A stretch of DNA of 64,000 nucleotides from Heracleum sosnowskyi (GCA_030848705.1 CM061245.1:45822711-45886710); one strand, 5' to 3'; counted from the stretch's first letter, positions 36,032 to 48,815 are shown. Program-made: numbers and translations. The notes: generated from the letters alone by a model not told the origin.

Positions 36032-39000
36032 TGTAATAACCCCAAATTTTGGACTTAGTAATTTTTTTTTAATTGATGAATAGTGAAATTACTGATGAAA
36101 AATATTTTCAGACCATACTATATGGAAGACATGGAATGAATGTTTCGAAGTTATATTAGTGATGTATGAGGAGAATAAGTGAATGTAAACGCGATCAGAA
36201 TCGGGAGATTCCAACTTTAAATTTTGATCACTATTCATCGGACAATCAAGGATGCATTGATTTGATCGTTTTGAGAAAGTATGTAGAATGAGAAATATGT
36301 TATCATACCTTAAGCCAAGGTGAGAAATCTATGATCATATATTAAGCCAAGGTAATGGAAAGATCAGGGAAGCATCCCCTAGCATTGGTACAGAGAAACG
36401 TTTTTAAAATCACTTGAAACTATCGCGAAACAAAAGCGTAACGAATTATGGATTAAACCCTAACCGAAGGGGAGTATCATATAAGATCATCAAGTGTAAC
36501 ATATAAGAGGATTGATGATACAAATTATGACACGAGCATGATGCAGGAGGGTGACATGTTGATGACAAGGTGATGAATCACCACCTTGTCACCACTTTCC
36601 CCACAACCACAAATTCAAATGGCATGTGTCATTGGTGACAAGTCTTGTTTACAACCACACAAATGAGATGCATCCAAATTAGAACTAGTTAAACAAAAAG
36701 AAAAGAAAGGAAAAGAAAATCAAAGAAGGAGAAGCTTGAAGAACAAAACTTTCGGCCCAAATAGTACCATCAAGCTTAAGAAATTTTTCTTCAACTTCCA
36801 CTCCACCAAAATTCAAGATTATGGGCTCTAAATCACCCTCATCCATAGAATTAGCTCCAAGAACGGCGCCAGTTCGAAGGCCCCGTACCGACTAGCTCTA
36901 GTCGAGATGAAGAAATTAGTCGCTCAATTGTAGAGATTGTAAGAGCAAGGAATGATAAGACCAAGTGCATCACCGTGGGATGCATCCGTGTAATTGGTGA
37001 AGAAAAAGGACGGCATCATGAGGCTGTGCATAATCTATCGAAAGCTAAATAGGCTAACTGTTAAGAATGAATACCCCTGCCAAGGATCGGTGATTTGTTC
37101 GATCGGCTGCATGGTGTAGTCAAATTCTCGAAGATTGATTTGATAATTGGGTAACACCAATTGAATATTAAACCTGACCACGTACCCAAGACTGTGTTTC
37201 GCACCAAGAATGGACACTACGAGTTTTTAGTAATAGCGTTTGGGCTGACGAATGCCCTTGCAGCTTTCATGGACGTGCTGAATAGACTTTTCAAGAGATA
37301 TTTGGATAAGTGTGTCATAGTGACATCGACAATATTTTGGTTTACCTCAAAGACCGAGGAAGAACATGTAGAACATTTGGGGATAGTGTTAGAAGCATTA
37401 AGGAGAGAATAGTCATATGCCAATTTCTCAAAGTGCGAGTTTTGGCTAAGGGAAGTACAGTTTTTAGGACATGTGGTCAACAGTGAAGAGGTGCTGGTTG
37501 ACCCTGCTAAGATAAAAGTTGTTTCGAACTGGGAAAGACCAACCACACCAACCGAGGTGAGAAATTTTGTGGATTTAGCCGGATATTACCGAAGATGTGT
37601 ACAAGATTTTGCTAAGATAGCAACCCCACTGACCCGACTTACTCGAAAGACTGAAGAGTTGAATGGACCGAGAAATGTGAGAAAAGTTTCCAGGAATTAA
37701 AGAAGAGACTAGTCACCGCCCTGTGCTGGTACTGCCAGACAGGAAGGGAGATTTTGTGATCTATAGCGACGCATCGCATAAAGAAGTAGGGTATGTGCTT
37801 ATATAGCACAGAAAGGTAATTATGTATGCATCCAGACAATTAAAGGAAAATTAATTTAGATACCCTACACATGACTTAGAATTGGCAGCGATAGTTTTCG
37901 CTTTAAAGATTAGGAGGCACTAATTGTATGGAAAGAAGTGCGAGATTTATACAAATCATAAGAGCATTATATACACTTTCCCAGAAAGAGCTTACCATGG
38001 GAATTGGAAAAGATAGCTAAAGCTAATCAAGGATTATGACGGTGAGATTCTTTACCACCCAGGGAAGGCCAATGTGGTGGCCGATGCCCTTAGTAGGAAG
38101 GAGAGACTTAAGATGATAACATCGTCGGATAAAGTTAATCCAAGGATTTGAGAAAATGGAAATTGAGGTTAAGATAACCGGAAATGGTATTAAGAGACCA
38201 ATTGAGGTTGCAATGCAACCAGAATTGCTGTAGAAAATCAGGTTATGTCAAGAGCAAATGACGAGTGAAGGTATAAAGTCAATGTTGGAGAAAGCATTAA
38301 AGACTGAGAAAGAATGATAAAGGAATCATAAGGTATTTTTACCAAGTTGGATTCCAAATGTTCAAGAAATGAAAGGATGCTAATTTTTCAGAAGGACTAA
38401 TAAGAGGAACTGAAAGGATGAAGTTTGAAGTTAAGAGTACAACAAGGATTATTTAAAGGTCCTGATTGAGCCAGAATAAATTAAGGAATAAAGATCTGTC
38501 ATAAAGAGACAGCTACACCGAGAGTACAAAAAGGTAAAGAAAGTTAAGGAAATGTTATAAGTGGTCGGATAAATAAAAAGGATTTATCAATTGGTAAGTA
38601 AATATTGGATATGTCAGAAAATGAAGGCAGAACAAAGACCTAGTTGACTATCACAGTTAGTAGAGATTCCTGATTAGGAATGTAATTTTACTATAATGGA
38701 TTCTGTGATAGGATCAACAAGAATCAAGTCGGACTATGACGTCAATTGAGCTATAATTGATGGATCAAACGAGTCTACTCATATTTTGTTTTTAGCAAGA
38801 GATCTTAAATCGAAGAGTTGCGAAATAGATAATTGGGTGACGTGGAGTTCCAGTCACCATCATGTCAGATAAGAACCAATGCTTGAACTCCCGATTCGGG
38901 AGGAGTTTTCCAAACATGTTTGGCAACGAGTTTGAGTGCGAGCACTACGTAGGATCCGCAGACCGACGGACCGACCGGAAGAAACATTTCAGAGAACCGA

Positions 39001-39216
39001 AGTTACGGTAAGCGTTGTACCGCCGATTGCAAGAGTAGTCGGATGTTGATAGATATATAAAGCGTCCGGTAGATATCACAGGCCGGAATGAGTAAGTGTT
39101 GTAATGAAAACAAAGGGTTGAAGAGTTAACCTGGAAACTGGAAATTTCTATACTGGAAGAGTAGCCTCAGCTATCTTCTTAGATTCCGGGACGGAATCCT
39201 TTTAAGGAGGGGAGAC
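36032..39216 (+). repeat. Element D tandem unit 3, 3,185 bp
   Basis: Near-identical to unit 2 at an offset of 3,185 bases, with the same premature stops, the same LTR-pol join and the same damaged RT active site. Shared damage shows the unit was already dead when duplicated. Confidence 0.92.
36847..39200 (+). pseudogene. Tekay-like pol fragment in element D unit 3
   Basis: Copy of the unit 2 fragment with only scattered base changes (for example near 37494 and 37737) and the same stops. It is not translatable. Confidence 0.88.
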
Positions 39217-41191
39217 TGTAATAACCCCAAATTTTGGACTTAGTAATTTTTTTTTTTATTGATGAATAGTGAAATTGCTGATGAAAAATATTTTCAGACC
39301 ATACTATATGGAAGACATGGAATGAATGTTTCGAAGTTATATTAGTGATGTATGAGGAGAATAAGTGAATGTAAACGCGATCAGAATCGGGAGATTCCAA
39401 CTTTAAATTTTGATCACTATTCATCGGACAATCAAGGATGCATTGATTTGATCGTTTTGAGAAAGTATGTAGAATGAGAAATCCGTGATCATACCTTAAG
39501 CCAAGGTGAGAAATCTATGATCATATATTAAGCCAAGGTAATGGAAAGATCAGGGAAGCATCCCCTAGCATTGGTACAGACAAACGTTTTTAAAATCACT
39601 TGAAACTATCGCGAAACAAAAGCGTAACGAATTATGGATTAAACCCTAACCGAAGGGGAGTATCATATAAGATCATCAAGTGTAACATATAAGAGGATTG
39701 AGGATACAAATTATGACACGAGCATGATGCAGGAGGGTGACATGTTGATGACAATGAATCACCACCTTGTCACCACTTTCCCCACAACCACAAATTCAAA
39801 TGGCATGTGTCATTGGTGACAAGTCTTGTTTACAACCACACAAATGAGATGCATCCAAATTAGAACTAGTTAAACAAAAAGAAAAGAAAGGAAAAGAAAA
39901 TCAAAGAAGGAGAAGCTTGAAGAACAAAACTTTCGGCCCAAATAGTACCATCAAGCTTAAGAAATTTTTCTTCAACTTCCACTCCACCAAAAATCAAGAT
40001 TATGGGCTCTAAATCACCCTCATCCATAGACTAAGGTAATCTCTAAATCTCATCATCATCCATGGTTGTTATCAAGCTTGAAAATTGAATCAAAGTTGAT
40101 GATGAATAGTGTTTTGAATAGTAACTTATGAATTTCTTGATTTGTTCTTGAAGTTTTAGGATTGTTAAGGTTGTTTAAGGATCAAGCAAGGATATATAAG
40201 CTATTGATAGTCCTTACCAAGCATCAAGGAAGGTATAAACATCTCAAACCTTTAGTTATAATTCAATTTTTATGATTAGTTTGATGATAGTTTGAGATAG
40301 TATGGATTAAAGGTTGAATCCTTGGATATAATGATTGTTAGTGATTATCTTGATGGTTAAACTAGTAAATGTTGGTTTTGACTTGTTGGTTAAAGATCAT
40401 GGGTTAGTTTAGATGATGAATGAGAAGTATGGATGGATTGGTTGTGTTGATGAATGAATTTGAATGTTTAAAACACGGGAATTGCGTTTAAGCGTCGTTA
40501 CCATGTCGAATTTCACTTAGGAAGTTTGGATAGAGATTACGAATACCTTAAAGGAATAAACATGAGGCTTTCTGACCATGGTCATGTAGACTCTGTTTTG
40601 TAGTTTGTTTTAGCGAAAGAATCATATCGTTTCGATTTACGGTATAGGAGAAACATCCGTTTTAGTGAAAGCGGTTTCGGATAACTAAGTAGTTCATTAC
40701 ATGAACTTTGAGATTGTGATCAAGACCTTTAAAAATGGAATTGGGTCGAGATATTAATGTGGATACTATTATGGACAGTTAGGAAGGGAACCGAGGAGGT
40801 TTCGTGTTAAAATGATGATTTTTCGATTTTATAAAAATGCGGGAACAAAGGTTGCGCGAGTGAAATACCCTTAAGGGGATGGTTAAAACGATAAGTTTAA
40901 TAATGGTAAAGTACTTGGGTTTTGAGAATAGATTTCCACCCAACCTTTTGACTTGAGAGTTTAATGAATGTCATGAGGTTATAAGTGACCAAGAGCGGGA
41001 CATTTGATGTTCTTTAATAGAACGTTAGTGCTTAAGTTAAATGCACTTTAAATGATTAAGCCAGGAGACTGATAGGATATTTCTTTGTTTATAGATTTCC
41101 CGGCAAGTTCTTGAACCCCTAACAACCAAGGACCCGAGGCAAGTTTTCTCATTCCATGCTGTATTTTAAAGTACACTATTCTGATAATATG

Positions 41192-41480
41192 CATATGATA
41201 GATGCATGCTTTCAAACCTCGCATCGTATATAGATGTGATGGTATTAAAAATGACGAGATGTGATATATGCATATGTTAGATGCATGCTTTCAAACCTCA
41301 CATCGTATATAGATGTGATGGTATTAAAAATGATGAGATGTGATATATGCATATGTTAGATGCATGCTTTCAAACCTCACATCGTATATAGATGTGATGG
41401 TATTAAAAATGATGAGATGTGATGTATGCATATGATAGATGCATGCAAGTTTTCAAACCCTACATCATATAAATGATGCT
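41192..41480. repeat. 79-bp tandem repeat, three copies plus a partial
   Basis: Units start at 41192, 41271, 41350 and 41429 with the word CATATG(A/T)TAGATGCATGC. The fourth copy diverges after its first 20 bases. Located in the terminal LTR of element D. Confidence 0.93.
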
Positions 41481-41497
41481 GTTGTGATTTATGTGAT

Positions 41498-41499
<2 letters not shown>

Positions 41500-41538
<39 letters not shown>
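41500..41538. repeat. (TA)n microsatellite
   Basis: Alternating TA directly after the 79-bp repeats in the LTR of element D. Confidence 0.9.
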
Positions 41539-41539
<1 letters not shown>

Positions 41540-42471
41540 TGCTTTAATGCTGTGAGAACTTTTTAAACTATTTACGCTTTTAGTAAAAGCTTTCGTAAGA
41601 TATAAGGTTTATATGCTAGGTAAATACTAGATATAAACCGAGGTTTAAAGGCTCTAAGTATAGAGCAGTCGTACGATGATTTTAAAATAATAGACCGAGA
41701 GTTAAATTACTACTTTATTTTAATAATACTGTCAGATACTGGAGGGTCCAGGGACAACTATGTTTTATATATGATGATTAAATATTCCAATATATATATA
41801 CTATTGGATATTTAATGTGTGATATTAAATAATATTATTAAAAATATTATTTTGAATATCTATTAACTAAGTAAATATTACTTTGAATATTCATTTTAGT
41901 GGATTATTATTGAATAATAATTCAATATTTATTATTTGGGTATTTATTAAATATTCCAAATATGATTTAAAGATCATAGAACCTTATTATATGATTAAAG
42001 GTTCTACTATTTACACAAAAATATAAATTTCTGATCTTCAGAAAAGATATTAAAACAGAGATTCCCAACTATTATCTTAAGATATTTAAAGATAATTAAA
42101 TGCGAATAGTGTTTTCTAACTCATCGGAAATTGGGAATCTAGTTCAAGAAGTCGAGGACAGAGTTTTACTTCCACTGTTCCTCTAGAATACCTATAGCTG
42201 GGGATGACTCCCCCATTCAAGTAAAGAATTTCAAACTTGCTAAACTCTGAAAATTTCAATAAACTCTCTGGTTATGATTTCAAAATACGTGGTAATCATC
42301 TGTAGTTTCGTTGACTAATGTCAACCCACACTGTGACTTACTCCCTTCAAATACTCTGGAGTAAGGAATTCTGAACGGTTACAAAGTTTTTGACAAGTAT
42401 TTGTACTTGGGGGAAATAGGATTAAATTCCGATTTCCGTTTCATTGATATTTTTTTATCATGGGAACTGAA

Positions 42472-42615
42472 AGGGCTTACACGGCAATGAAACAGGTGCC
42501 GGGGTAGTGCCAAAATTATCAAGGCTTACCCGGTGATGAAACAGGCGCCGAGGTACTGATCTCTTGCGTGCTAAGGCTTACCCGGTGATGAAACAGGCGC
42601 CGAAGTAGTATCTCT
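42472..42615. repeat. GC-rich repeat of about 50 bp, three copies
   Basis: GGCTTACCCGGTGATGAAAC followed by AGGCGCCG occurs at about 42473, 42522 and 42574, the first copy being more divergent. In the terminal LTR of element D. Confidence 0.85.
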
Positions 42616-43875
42616 TAGCACAGTGGCCCGTATGCGGCCAGGGTGATAACCGAATAGGAAGTCGTCCTTCTACTAGTAGAAAAGTTACGTTATGATACAA
42701 CGGCTGATCACCGTGTATCGGGTGTTCCAGTATATTCCCTTCCATCCAATTGGAGTTGTACTGCACATTGTAACGAAAGCCTAAGTGCTGAGTTACTGAC
42801 AATGTGGCAGTGATGAGTAATGATGTTCCTCATACAGTAGTTGTACTGTATGGCATGTTTTGACGAAAAGAATGTTTAAACATATCGTTCTGTATATGAA
42901 CGGAGTTTCAAAGGTTTTAAATTATGATATCATCTTACATACATGATTATGCTGCTATATCTTATTGTCGAGCTATAGTGCTCATTCTTGCTTCTTTTAT
43001 ATATCACAACATAACCGAGTCAAAAAGGTGTTCATTACTGATATTCTACAGTATTTTGAATAGTATGAGATATCTAAATAGATATGTGTGTATATATGTT
43101 GAGAAGATATTAAGATATACAGTATGTTGAACTGTATAGTATTTTAAATCAATGGATAGGCTCTAAGCCTTGATTCCAATATTTGATATCTATTTTAAAA
43201 GATATGTTTTGAATCTTGGTTCATTATATCGATACCAAGGATTTCTAAATGATTTACGAAAAGTATTTGAGTATGATTATAAGTCATACGGTATTTCGAA
43301 CGGTATACTATTTTGGGGTCAAACCCTAGTAGTTTTAAACATGGATCCTATATGGATTATTTACCTTAAAGGTTTAAAGATTTAAACTGGGATAGATTTC
43401 TTGCTGAGCACTATTAGCTCATTCTTGCTTTATTAAATCTTTCAGCATGAAGAAAAACATTGCCGATTCACCTCGTGTTACGAGAGCAAGGGAATGGAGA
43501 GACCACCCTTGAGTTAGTTCAGCAGGATGGACACTGCCGGTGTGAGCAGAATAGTTGCAGCATGAGTTAGCGAGAATTATTTTGAGTAGGTTTGTATTAC
43601 TAAACCTTGTATAGAATTGTGAGGTCTATTATTGTAACTTCAGGTAGAGGTTGTAAATAATAGATGAGATCCTGGATAGCAGATTTGGGTTGTAATAACA
43701 AATGTTGATTATTGTTGCTCATTTCCAAAGCTATAACTTGTGTGTGTGTGTGCGTAAGTGATTGGGGTTTTTGGAGTTGTATTATTAGAATGTTGTAAGT
43801 AATGCAGGTATTGTATATTTGATGGAGCGTGACAATCCAGATTCCTGACACCGGATCTGGGGGTGTTACAATAAT

Positions 43876-44705
43876 TAATGCCTTCAGCTTGTGAATACCC
43901 TTGAGCAACCAGTCTTGCTTTGTTTCTTGTCACTATGCCATCTTCATCTAACTTGTTTCTGAATACCCATCTTGTACCAACTACTTTCCTGTTCTTTGGT
44001 ATAGGTACCAGCATCCAGACTTGCCGTTGTTCAAATTGATTGAGTTCATCTTGCATAGCAATCACCCAATCTGGATCACTTAGTGCTTCCTCAGTCTTCT
44101 TTGGTTCCATCTCAGAAAGAAACCCTGAATAATGACATTCATTCTGAGTATCACTTCTAGTTCTAACTCCAACACCTGGATCACCAATGATCAGCTCAAA
44201 AGGATGAGCTTTATTCCAAACAGTTTGTCTTAACAGATTTGATCTTGATGATTCGCCTTGAAATTCATTTTGATGTTGTGAATGACTAGTAGACCCTTCA
44301 TTTCCTCCCCTTGAGTTGTTGCTAGATTGCCTTGATGATTCTTCTCCATTGTTGGTGGTATCTCCATTGTTATCAATGTTTTCCCCACCACCATGATCAT
44401 TATCATCATTGTTATTATCATTACCAGCATCAATCTCAGGTGGAGCTTCATCATCTGATTCTGAGTCTGGCAAGTTATCAAACTTCAGTTCTTCAGATGA
44501 ATCTTCTGTTTAGATACTTGGGAGCTTAGTGTCGTCAAATGTAACATTGACACTTTCTTTCACTTGGTGACTGTCAATCAAGTACACCCTGTAAGATCTT
44601 CTGGAGTAACCAACAAAAATAGCTTCAAATGCCTTGGCCTCAAACTTGCCACATCTAACATCTCCATCCTTAAGCACAAAGCATTTTAAACCAAATACAT
44701 GAAAT
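43876..44705 (-). pseudogene. pol: Integrase-RT linker and RT start of element C
   Basis: Copia pol with acidic, N-rich linker text (near 44290-44460), then FELIIGDPGVGVRTRS, EALSDPDWVIAMQDELNQFE and the RT start WVFRNKLDEDGIVTRNKARLVAQGY (residues 182-206 of the local frame). Element D interrupts the next block, and the reading resumes at 30470. A stop near 44512 breaks the upstream side. Confidence 0.9.
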
Positions 44706-45190
44706 TATTTGAGAGTTGGTTTCTTGTTATTCATGATCTCATAAGGAGTCTTCATTAAGTCCTTGTTGATTAAAGTTCGATTCTTAGTATAACAAGCAGT
44801 ATTTACAGCTTCAGCCCAGAAGTACATTGGAAGTCTTGATTCACTTAACATTGTTTTTGCAGCTTCAATCAATGTATGATTCTTCCTTTCTAACACTCCA
44901 TTCCGTTGAGGAGTTCTAGGGGCTGGATATTGTCTTATTATTCCTTTATCTGCACAAAAGTCATTTAGAACTACATTTTTGAATTCAGTTCCATTATCTG
45001 ACCTTATAGCTCTAACAGGTAATCTAGAATCCAGTTCAATCAACTTCACATGATCAATCACCATTTGTGGAGTTTCATCCTTGGAATGTAGGAATAAAAC
45101 CCATGTATATTTGGAATAATCATCAACAATCACAAGTGCATATTGTTTCTTTGACATAGACATCACATTAACTGGACCAAACAAATCCAT
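44705..45190 (-). pseudogene. pol: Integrase core of element C
   Basis: Catalytic core with MDLFGPVNVMSM (first D), IRSDNGTEF (second D) and GVLERKNHTL (E), spaced as in copia integrases. Stops near 45205 and 44704 isolate it from the protease and RT parts. Confidence 0.92.
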
Positions 45191-45289
45191 GTGCAGTAGC
45201 TGATGTGGTTAAGTTATTGATGATGTGTCAGTGCCCTTGTGAGATGCTTTCTTTGACTTTCCTTTCTGACATGCCTCACACAGTCCTTC

Positions 45290-45814
45290 CTATGTAAATT
45301 CCATCTGAGGCAGACCTCTCACCAATTCCCTCTTGACTAGGGAGTTCATTGTTTTGAAGTTCAGGTGAGACATCTTCTTGTGCCATAGCCAACTTTCATC
45401 TGATGAAACTTTAGCATAAAAACAATTAACTTCATCTTTGCATCCAAAATATAAATCAGCTATGAACAAGTTCTCTTTCCTAACTCCTTGAAGAGCAGGC
45501 TTTCCATTTTTCTTGTGAAGGATCTGACACTTCTTTTTATCAAATGAAACAACATAACCTCTGTCACAGAATTGACTGATACTGAGAAGATTATGCTTCA
45601 GACCTTCCACAATAGAGACATCTTCAATGATAACATTTCCAGATTCCAAATAGCCATATCCTTCAGTTAAACCTTTGCTGTTATCTCCAAAGGTAACCAC
45701 TAGGCCAGCTTTCACAACCACATTTGATAGCAGGGCTCTATCTCCGGTCATATGCCTTGAACATCCACTGTCCAGAATCCACACAACACGGTTTACCAGT
45801 TCCACACCCTGCAT
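45290..45814 (-). pseudogene. pol: Protease end and GAG-pre-integrase domain of element C
   Basis: Reads ILDSGCSRHMTGDRALL (protease active site D-S-G), a glycine-rich segment, SQFCDRGYVVSF, and WLWHKKMSHLNFKTMNSLVKREL of the pre-integrase zinc region. The frame stops at 45290, before the integrase. Its upstream side is cut by the gypsy LTR of element E, directly before the conserved TGCAGGGT at the pol start. Confidence 0.92.
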
Positions 45815-48073
45815 GTAACGCCCCAAATCCGGGGTCAGAAGATTTGGTCATCACAATAAAATCTCAATAATACATTACTTGTTTAATCTTAAAACGTTCA
45901 CCTGAAAAACAACAATTAAAATATAACATCTGAGACCCCAACTCTTCCAAGAATCTTTATAGGTTATAGTGCTAGAAACAAGAATCCAAAATTCCATTAC
46001 ATAAATTTTTCTTCTTTACAACAATTCTCTTTGCATAAATTCTATAACACTAGTATAACTTCGACAAGAAGTATACCAAGCAAAACTAATCTTATACAAT
46101 ATAGTATGTAATAGAAATTACTTTATACAATAACCTTATACTCGCTCCAAATATTCTGGATTATAACATCTTCGCGCTAACATCTTTTCCATTTTCTACC
46201 CAAGCTACGCGGACAACTCCCGCCAATTTGCCTTCTAACTGAAAGGCTAAAATATGAAGAAAACAAGTATGAGCGAAAGAAATGCTCAGCAGGTACATTA
46301 TCAAAGTACAATAGGAAAAGTTTCAAAATAAATTTTGAGTTTTTCAAATAAAATAGGCTTTTGGTTTGAAAATTTGTAATTTTTAAAACTTTTAAAACAA
46401 GTTTGGTATTTCGCAATATTTTTCATTCAACTTTTAGCAACTGAATGGCTTTAAACAAGAAGGAATTTATATTGGTCGCCACGGTTACCCGAACAACAAT
46501 GACTACAAAAGAATGTAGAAAATATGAAGTAAATGTAAACCCATACGTTTTGGAGACGATAGTTTTTACAACAATACTATTTTTGAAGATAACAGTTCTA
46601 TTCACAAAATCTTTTGAAAATAACAATTCTGGAAAGGGTAGAACAATAAAGAAGTAAGAATAAGCCAAAACACTCGGCCAGGGTATAAAGAACGTAGTTC
46701 AAGACTTCAATATGGCACCACTGAATATGCAGTATGAATAAAACCTAACAAGGTAGATATCTCACAACTGTCAATGGAATCAAGGGAGTGGATTTTGACT
46801 ATTTATAATCCATAGTAAGTTAAGGGTAAGCGGTTTCAACAGGATTGAAACCCCTTCTTATTAATCACCGAACCAACAATTTTAAGCAAAAGGATAAACC
46901 TGAATATCAGGTTATAACTCACAAGTACAGAACATATGGATGTAATCAATCTCAGATGTAAGAAGTGGTATTAGAATTGGATTTTTATATCTTTAGAAAT
47001 CAATAAGGTTGAGCTGTTGATCAGTCACGCATCAACCCCGGACCAGCGTATAACAAAGTCCTTTAAATAGGATCCTTGGCCCTCTTGGCTTTAATTCATT
47101 CCGACCACGAATTTGGTCCGACCATTATTGGTCCATTTAAAAACATTCCAATTCTATATGATATACGTCAGGTGTCGGTACCATCGACAACCTTATTACG
47201 ACAATCAGGTGTCCGAAGAATCAACAACCTTAATACAACAATCGCTGGAAAACTCACGTTCCAGGAAACAACTCAACTATGAAGAATCAATAAAGGAATA
47301 ACAATACAATCTAGTATCGACGAGATCGACACAATAGTTGGAGGTGTAAATGAACAGTAACAATACAATAAACATCGACGATATCGATGCAACAATTGGG
47401 GTGATAATTAAGAATAAACAATAACAATAAGTGTCGACGAGATCGACACAACAATTGGGGCATAGATGAAGAATAAACAATAACATGCTCAACAAAGTTA
47501 AGTATGATATGAAACAGGCATTTCGATACCCAAAAAGAAATTTCAATTACTCAATATAAGGTAGGGTTCAAGAAATGGGCTTTAGATGGTCTCAACGGTA
47601 TAAATTATTCAATTGGGGAGAAATAAATAAGGTCAGGGTAGTTACAATGTGAAACAAAAAGGAAAAGGGTAGTGATACTTGGTACAAATGTAAAGGTTCA
47701 AGAAAACATGTAGAACAGGTACTGTAAACCCAGAATTTAGAATCTCATTTTACCCTTATCGGGTTCACAATTTTCCAATCATTTAGGGTTTGCAACATTC
47801 CAACCTAGTATTCTCAAATCAGGATTTTTGAAAGAAAGCATTCGTATAAGTCCCATAACTGTCTTTTAAATCATTTCAACATAATAATTATATTTTTCCC
47901 AATTAATATGGAAATATGAATCTGAACTCAAAAGGTGTGAAAGAATACTCGTCAATTTACGAGATTAAGTAAAACACTTGCAATCTAATGCAAAAGAGTC
48001 AACACTTGAAACTTAAGTGAAGAGTATGCAAATTTGTATAATAATAATTGAAGAGAATATCACTTGAACAATA
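45815..48073 (-). repeat. Element E: part of a Tekay-like gypsy LTR
   Basis: The left end TGTAACGCCCCAAATCCGGGG resembles, in the same orientation, the LTR termini of H (TGTGACGCCCTCCC) and of D read on the minus strand (TGTAACACCCCCAG). Later text shares AAATGCTCAGCA with the H LTR. So this is the 3' end of a minus-strand gypsy LTR that entered the pol of element C and was itself entered by element F at 48074. No coding region; the short ORFs are accidental. Confidence 0.7.
47317..47460. repeat. Dyad-containing tandem repeat, three copies of 58-59 bp
   Basis: TCGACGA(G/T)ATCGA(C/T)(A/G)C recurs at 47317, 47375 and 47434, each followed by AACAATTGGGG or a close variant. The core TGTCGA-CGAGA-TCGACA is an inverted repeat. 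Confidence 0.85.
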
Positions 48074-48269
48074 TGTTGCCCAATAATACTCTATTGTAGA
48101 AGGGGGGTTGAATACAATAGTATAAGATAATCGACTTCTTAATGTATATATCACAAATATGAAAGAAAGATAACAGCTTTATTAAATCTGATATAAAACT
48201 GTTACAAACTCTCTCAAGAAATTCTGATGTTCTTGAGAGCTTCTAGCTTACAAAAACTCTCTCAAGAAA
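48074..48269 (-). repeat. 3' LTR of element F, left part
   Basis: Begins TGTTGCCCAATAATACTC and contains AGGGGGGTTGAATAC, a phrase I associate with SIRE-type LTR ends (from memory). Ends at AGAAA, the target site of element G. Confidence 0.78.
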
Positions 48270-48815
48270 TGTTAGGCCGAATACACAATATAATCAAGTA
48301 TGTATGAGAATAACAATAATTAATAACACTGTTTATGAATCAATAAAACTGTAATCTTATTAACAGCTTCTCTCTTTATGATGTTAATGAATCATAAAGA
48401 GCTTCTAGGTTACAAGAATAATATCTCAATGATCGTATCCCTTCTAGGGATAACCTATCTGTGTTTATATAGTACACAGCTACATACAATCCTTATCTAA
48501 TTGATATTCCTATAAGTTAGCTATACAATTCATATCAATTAAGGATTGCTTCTTATCTTCTATTCCGTTTCCTTAGCTGTATCAATATATTCTGCTTCTT
48601 TCCATCTTCAGAATATATTGCTTCTAGAATCTTCAATTCAGCACCGACAGCTAATTCAACTATCACCTTGTCAGACTTTAAATAAACTCTGACCGGCTTC
48701 CTTTAAACTCTTCACCCTATCAGAGTTTAACTAAACTCTGATCGGCTTCTGATAAACTCTGACCGTACCTGTTGCTTAAACACTGATAAACAAACATTAG
48801 CAATTATATCTAACA
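48270..48815 (-). repeat. 3' LTR of element G, 546 bp
   Basis: Plus strand starts TGTTAGGCCGAATACAC and ends TATATCTAACA. TATA (TATATAAAC in sense) near 48463-48471. U3, at the right end, holds several TCAGAGTTT/AAACTCTGA words. Confidence 0.95.

Larger units (their letters stand above)
30471..43870 (+). mobile_element. Element D: Ty3/gypsy derivative with three tandem LTR-pol units and a terminal LTR
   Basis: Bounded by the target duplication ATAAT (30466-30470 and 43871-43875); starts TGTAATAACCCC and ends GGGTGTTACA. The LTR start occurs four times, at 30471, 32849, 36032 and 39217. The first three are followed by only the first 0.75-0.82 kb of the LTR fused to a decayed Tekay-like pol fragment and a PPT; the last is a complete LTR of about 4.65 kb. 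The primer site, gag and protease are absent. It sits in RT of element C. Confidence 0.92.
39217..43870 (+). repeat. Complete 3' LTR of element D, about 4.65 kb
   Basis: Begins TGTAATAACCCC after the PPT and ends GGTGTTACA at the target duplication. The first 0.8 kb matches the LTR parts of the tandem units; beyond 40030 it continues with sequence they lack. It contains a 79-bp tandem repeat, a (TA)n tract and three GC-rich repeats. No coding function was seen; the short ORFs in it are accidental. Confidence 0.9.
11105..45814 (-). mobile_element. Element C: old SIRE-like copia element, split by two gypsy insertions
   Basis: Four separated pieces on the minus strand join in the right order: protease-integrase-RT (45814 down to 43876), the rest of RT and RNase H (30470 to 29171), a leader, ORF3 (28044 to 26981) and further ORF3 (11818 to 11105). 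The interruptions are element D (30471-43870) and element H (11819-26980). The D junction restores a continuous RT reading across the duplicated ATAAT. Its 5' part is cut by the gypsy LTR of element E at 45815. Multiple stops and frameshifts show it is the oldest layer in the window. Confidence 0.82.

Noticed and set aside
30471..39216. CRISPR-like array, considered because of repeated units
   Set aside because: Units are about 3.2 kb LTR-pol chimeras in a plant genome, with no short repeats and spacers.
32871..39424. Repeated 60-109-codon ORFs on both strands
   Set aside because: Fragments of the decayed pol and LTR of the tandem units; they recur because the units are duplicated.
42924..43385. 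Two ORFs of about 70 codons in the LTR of element D
   Set aside because: AT-rich LTR sequence with no recognisable domain and no homologous frame elsewhere.
46177..47546. Several ORFs of 60-90 codons
   Set aside because: Low-complexity translation of AT-rich gypsy LTR and its tandem repeats.
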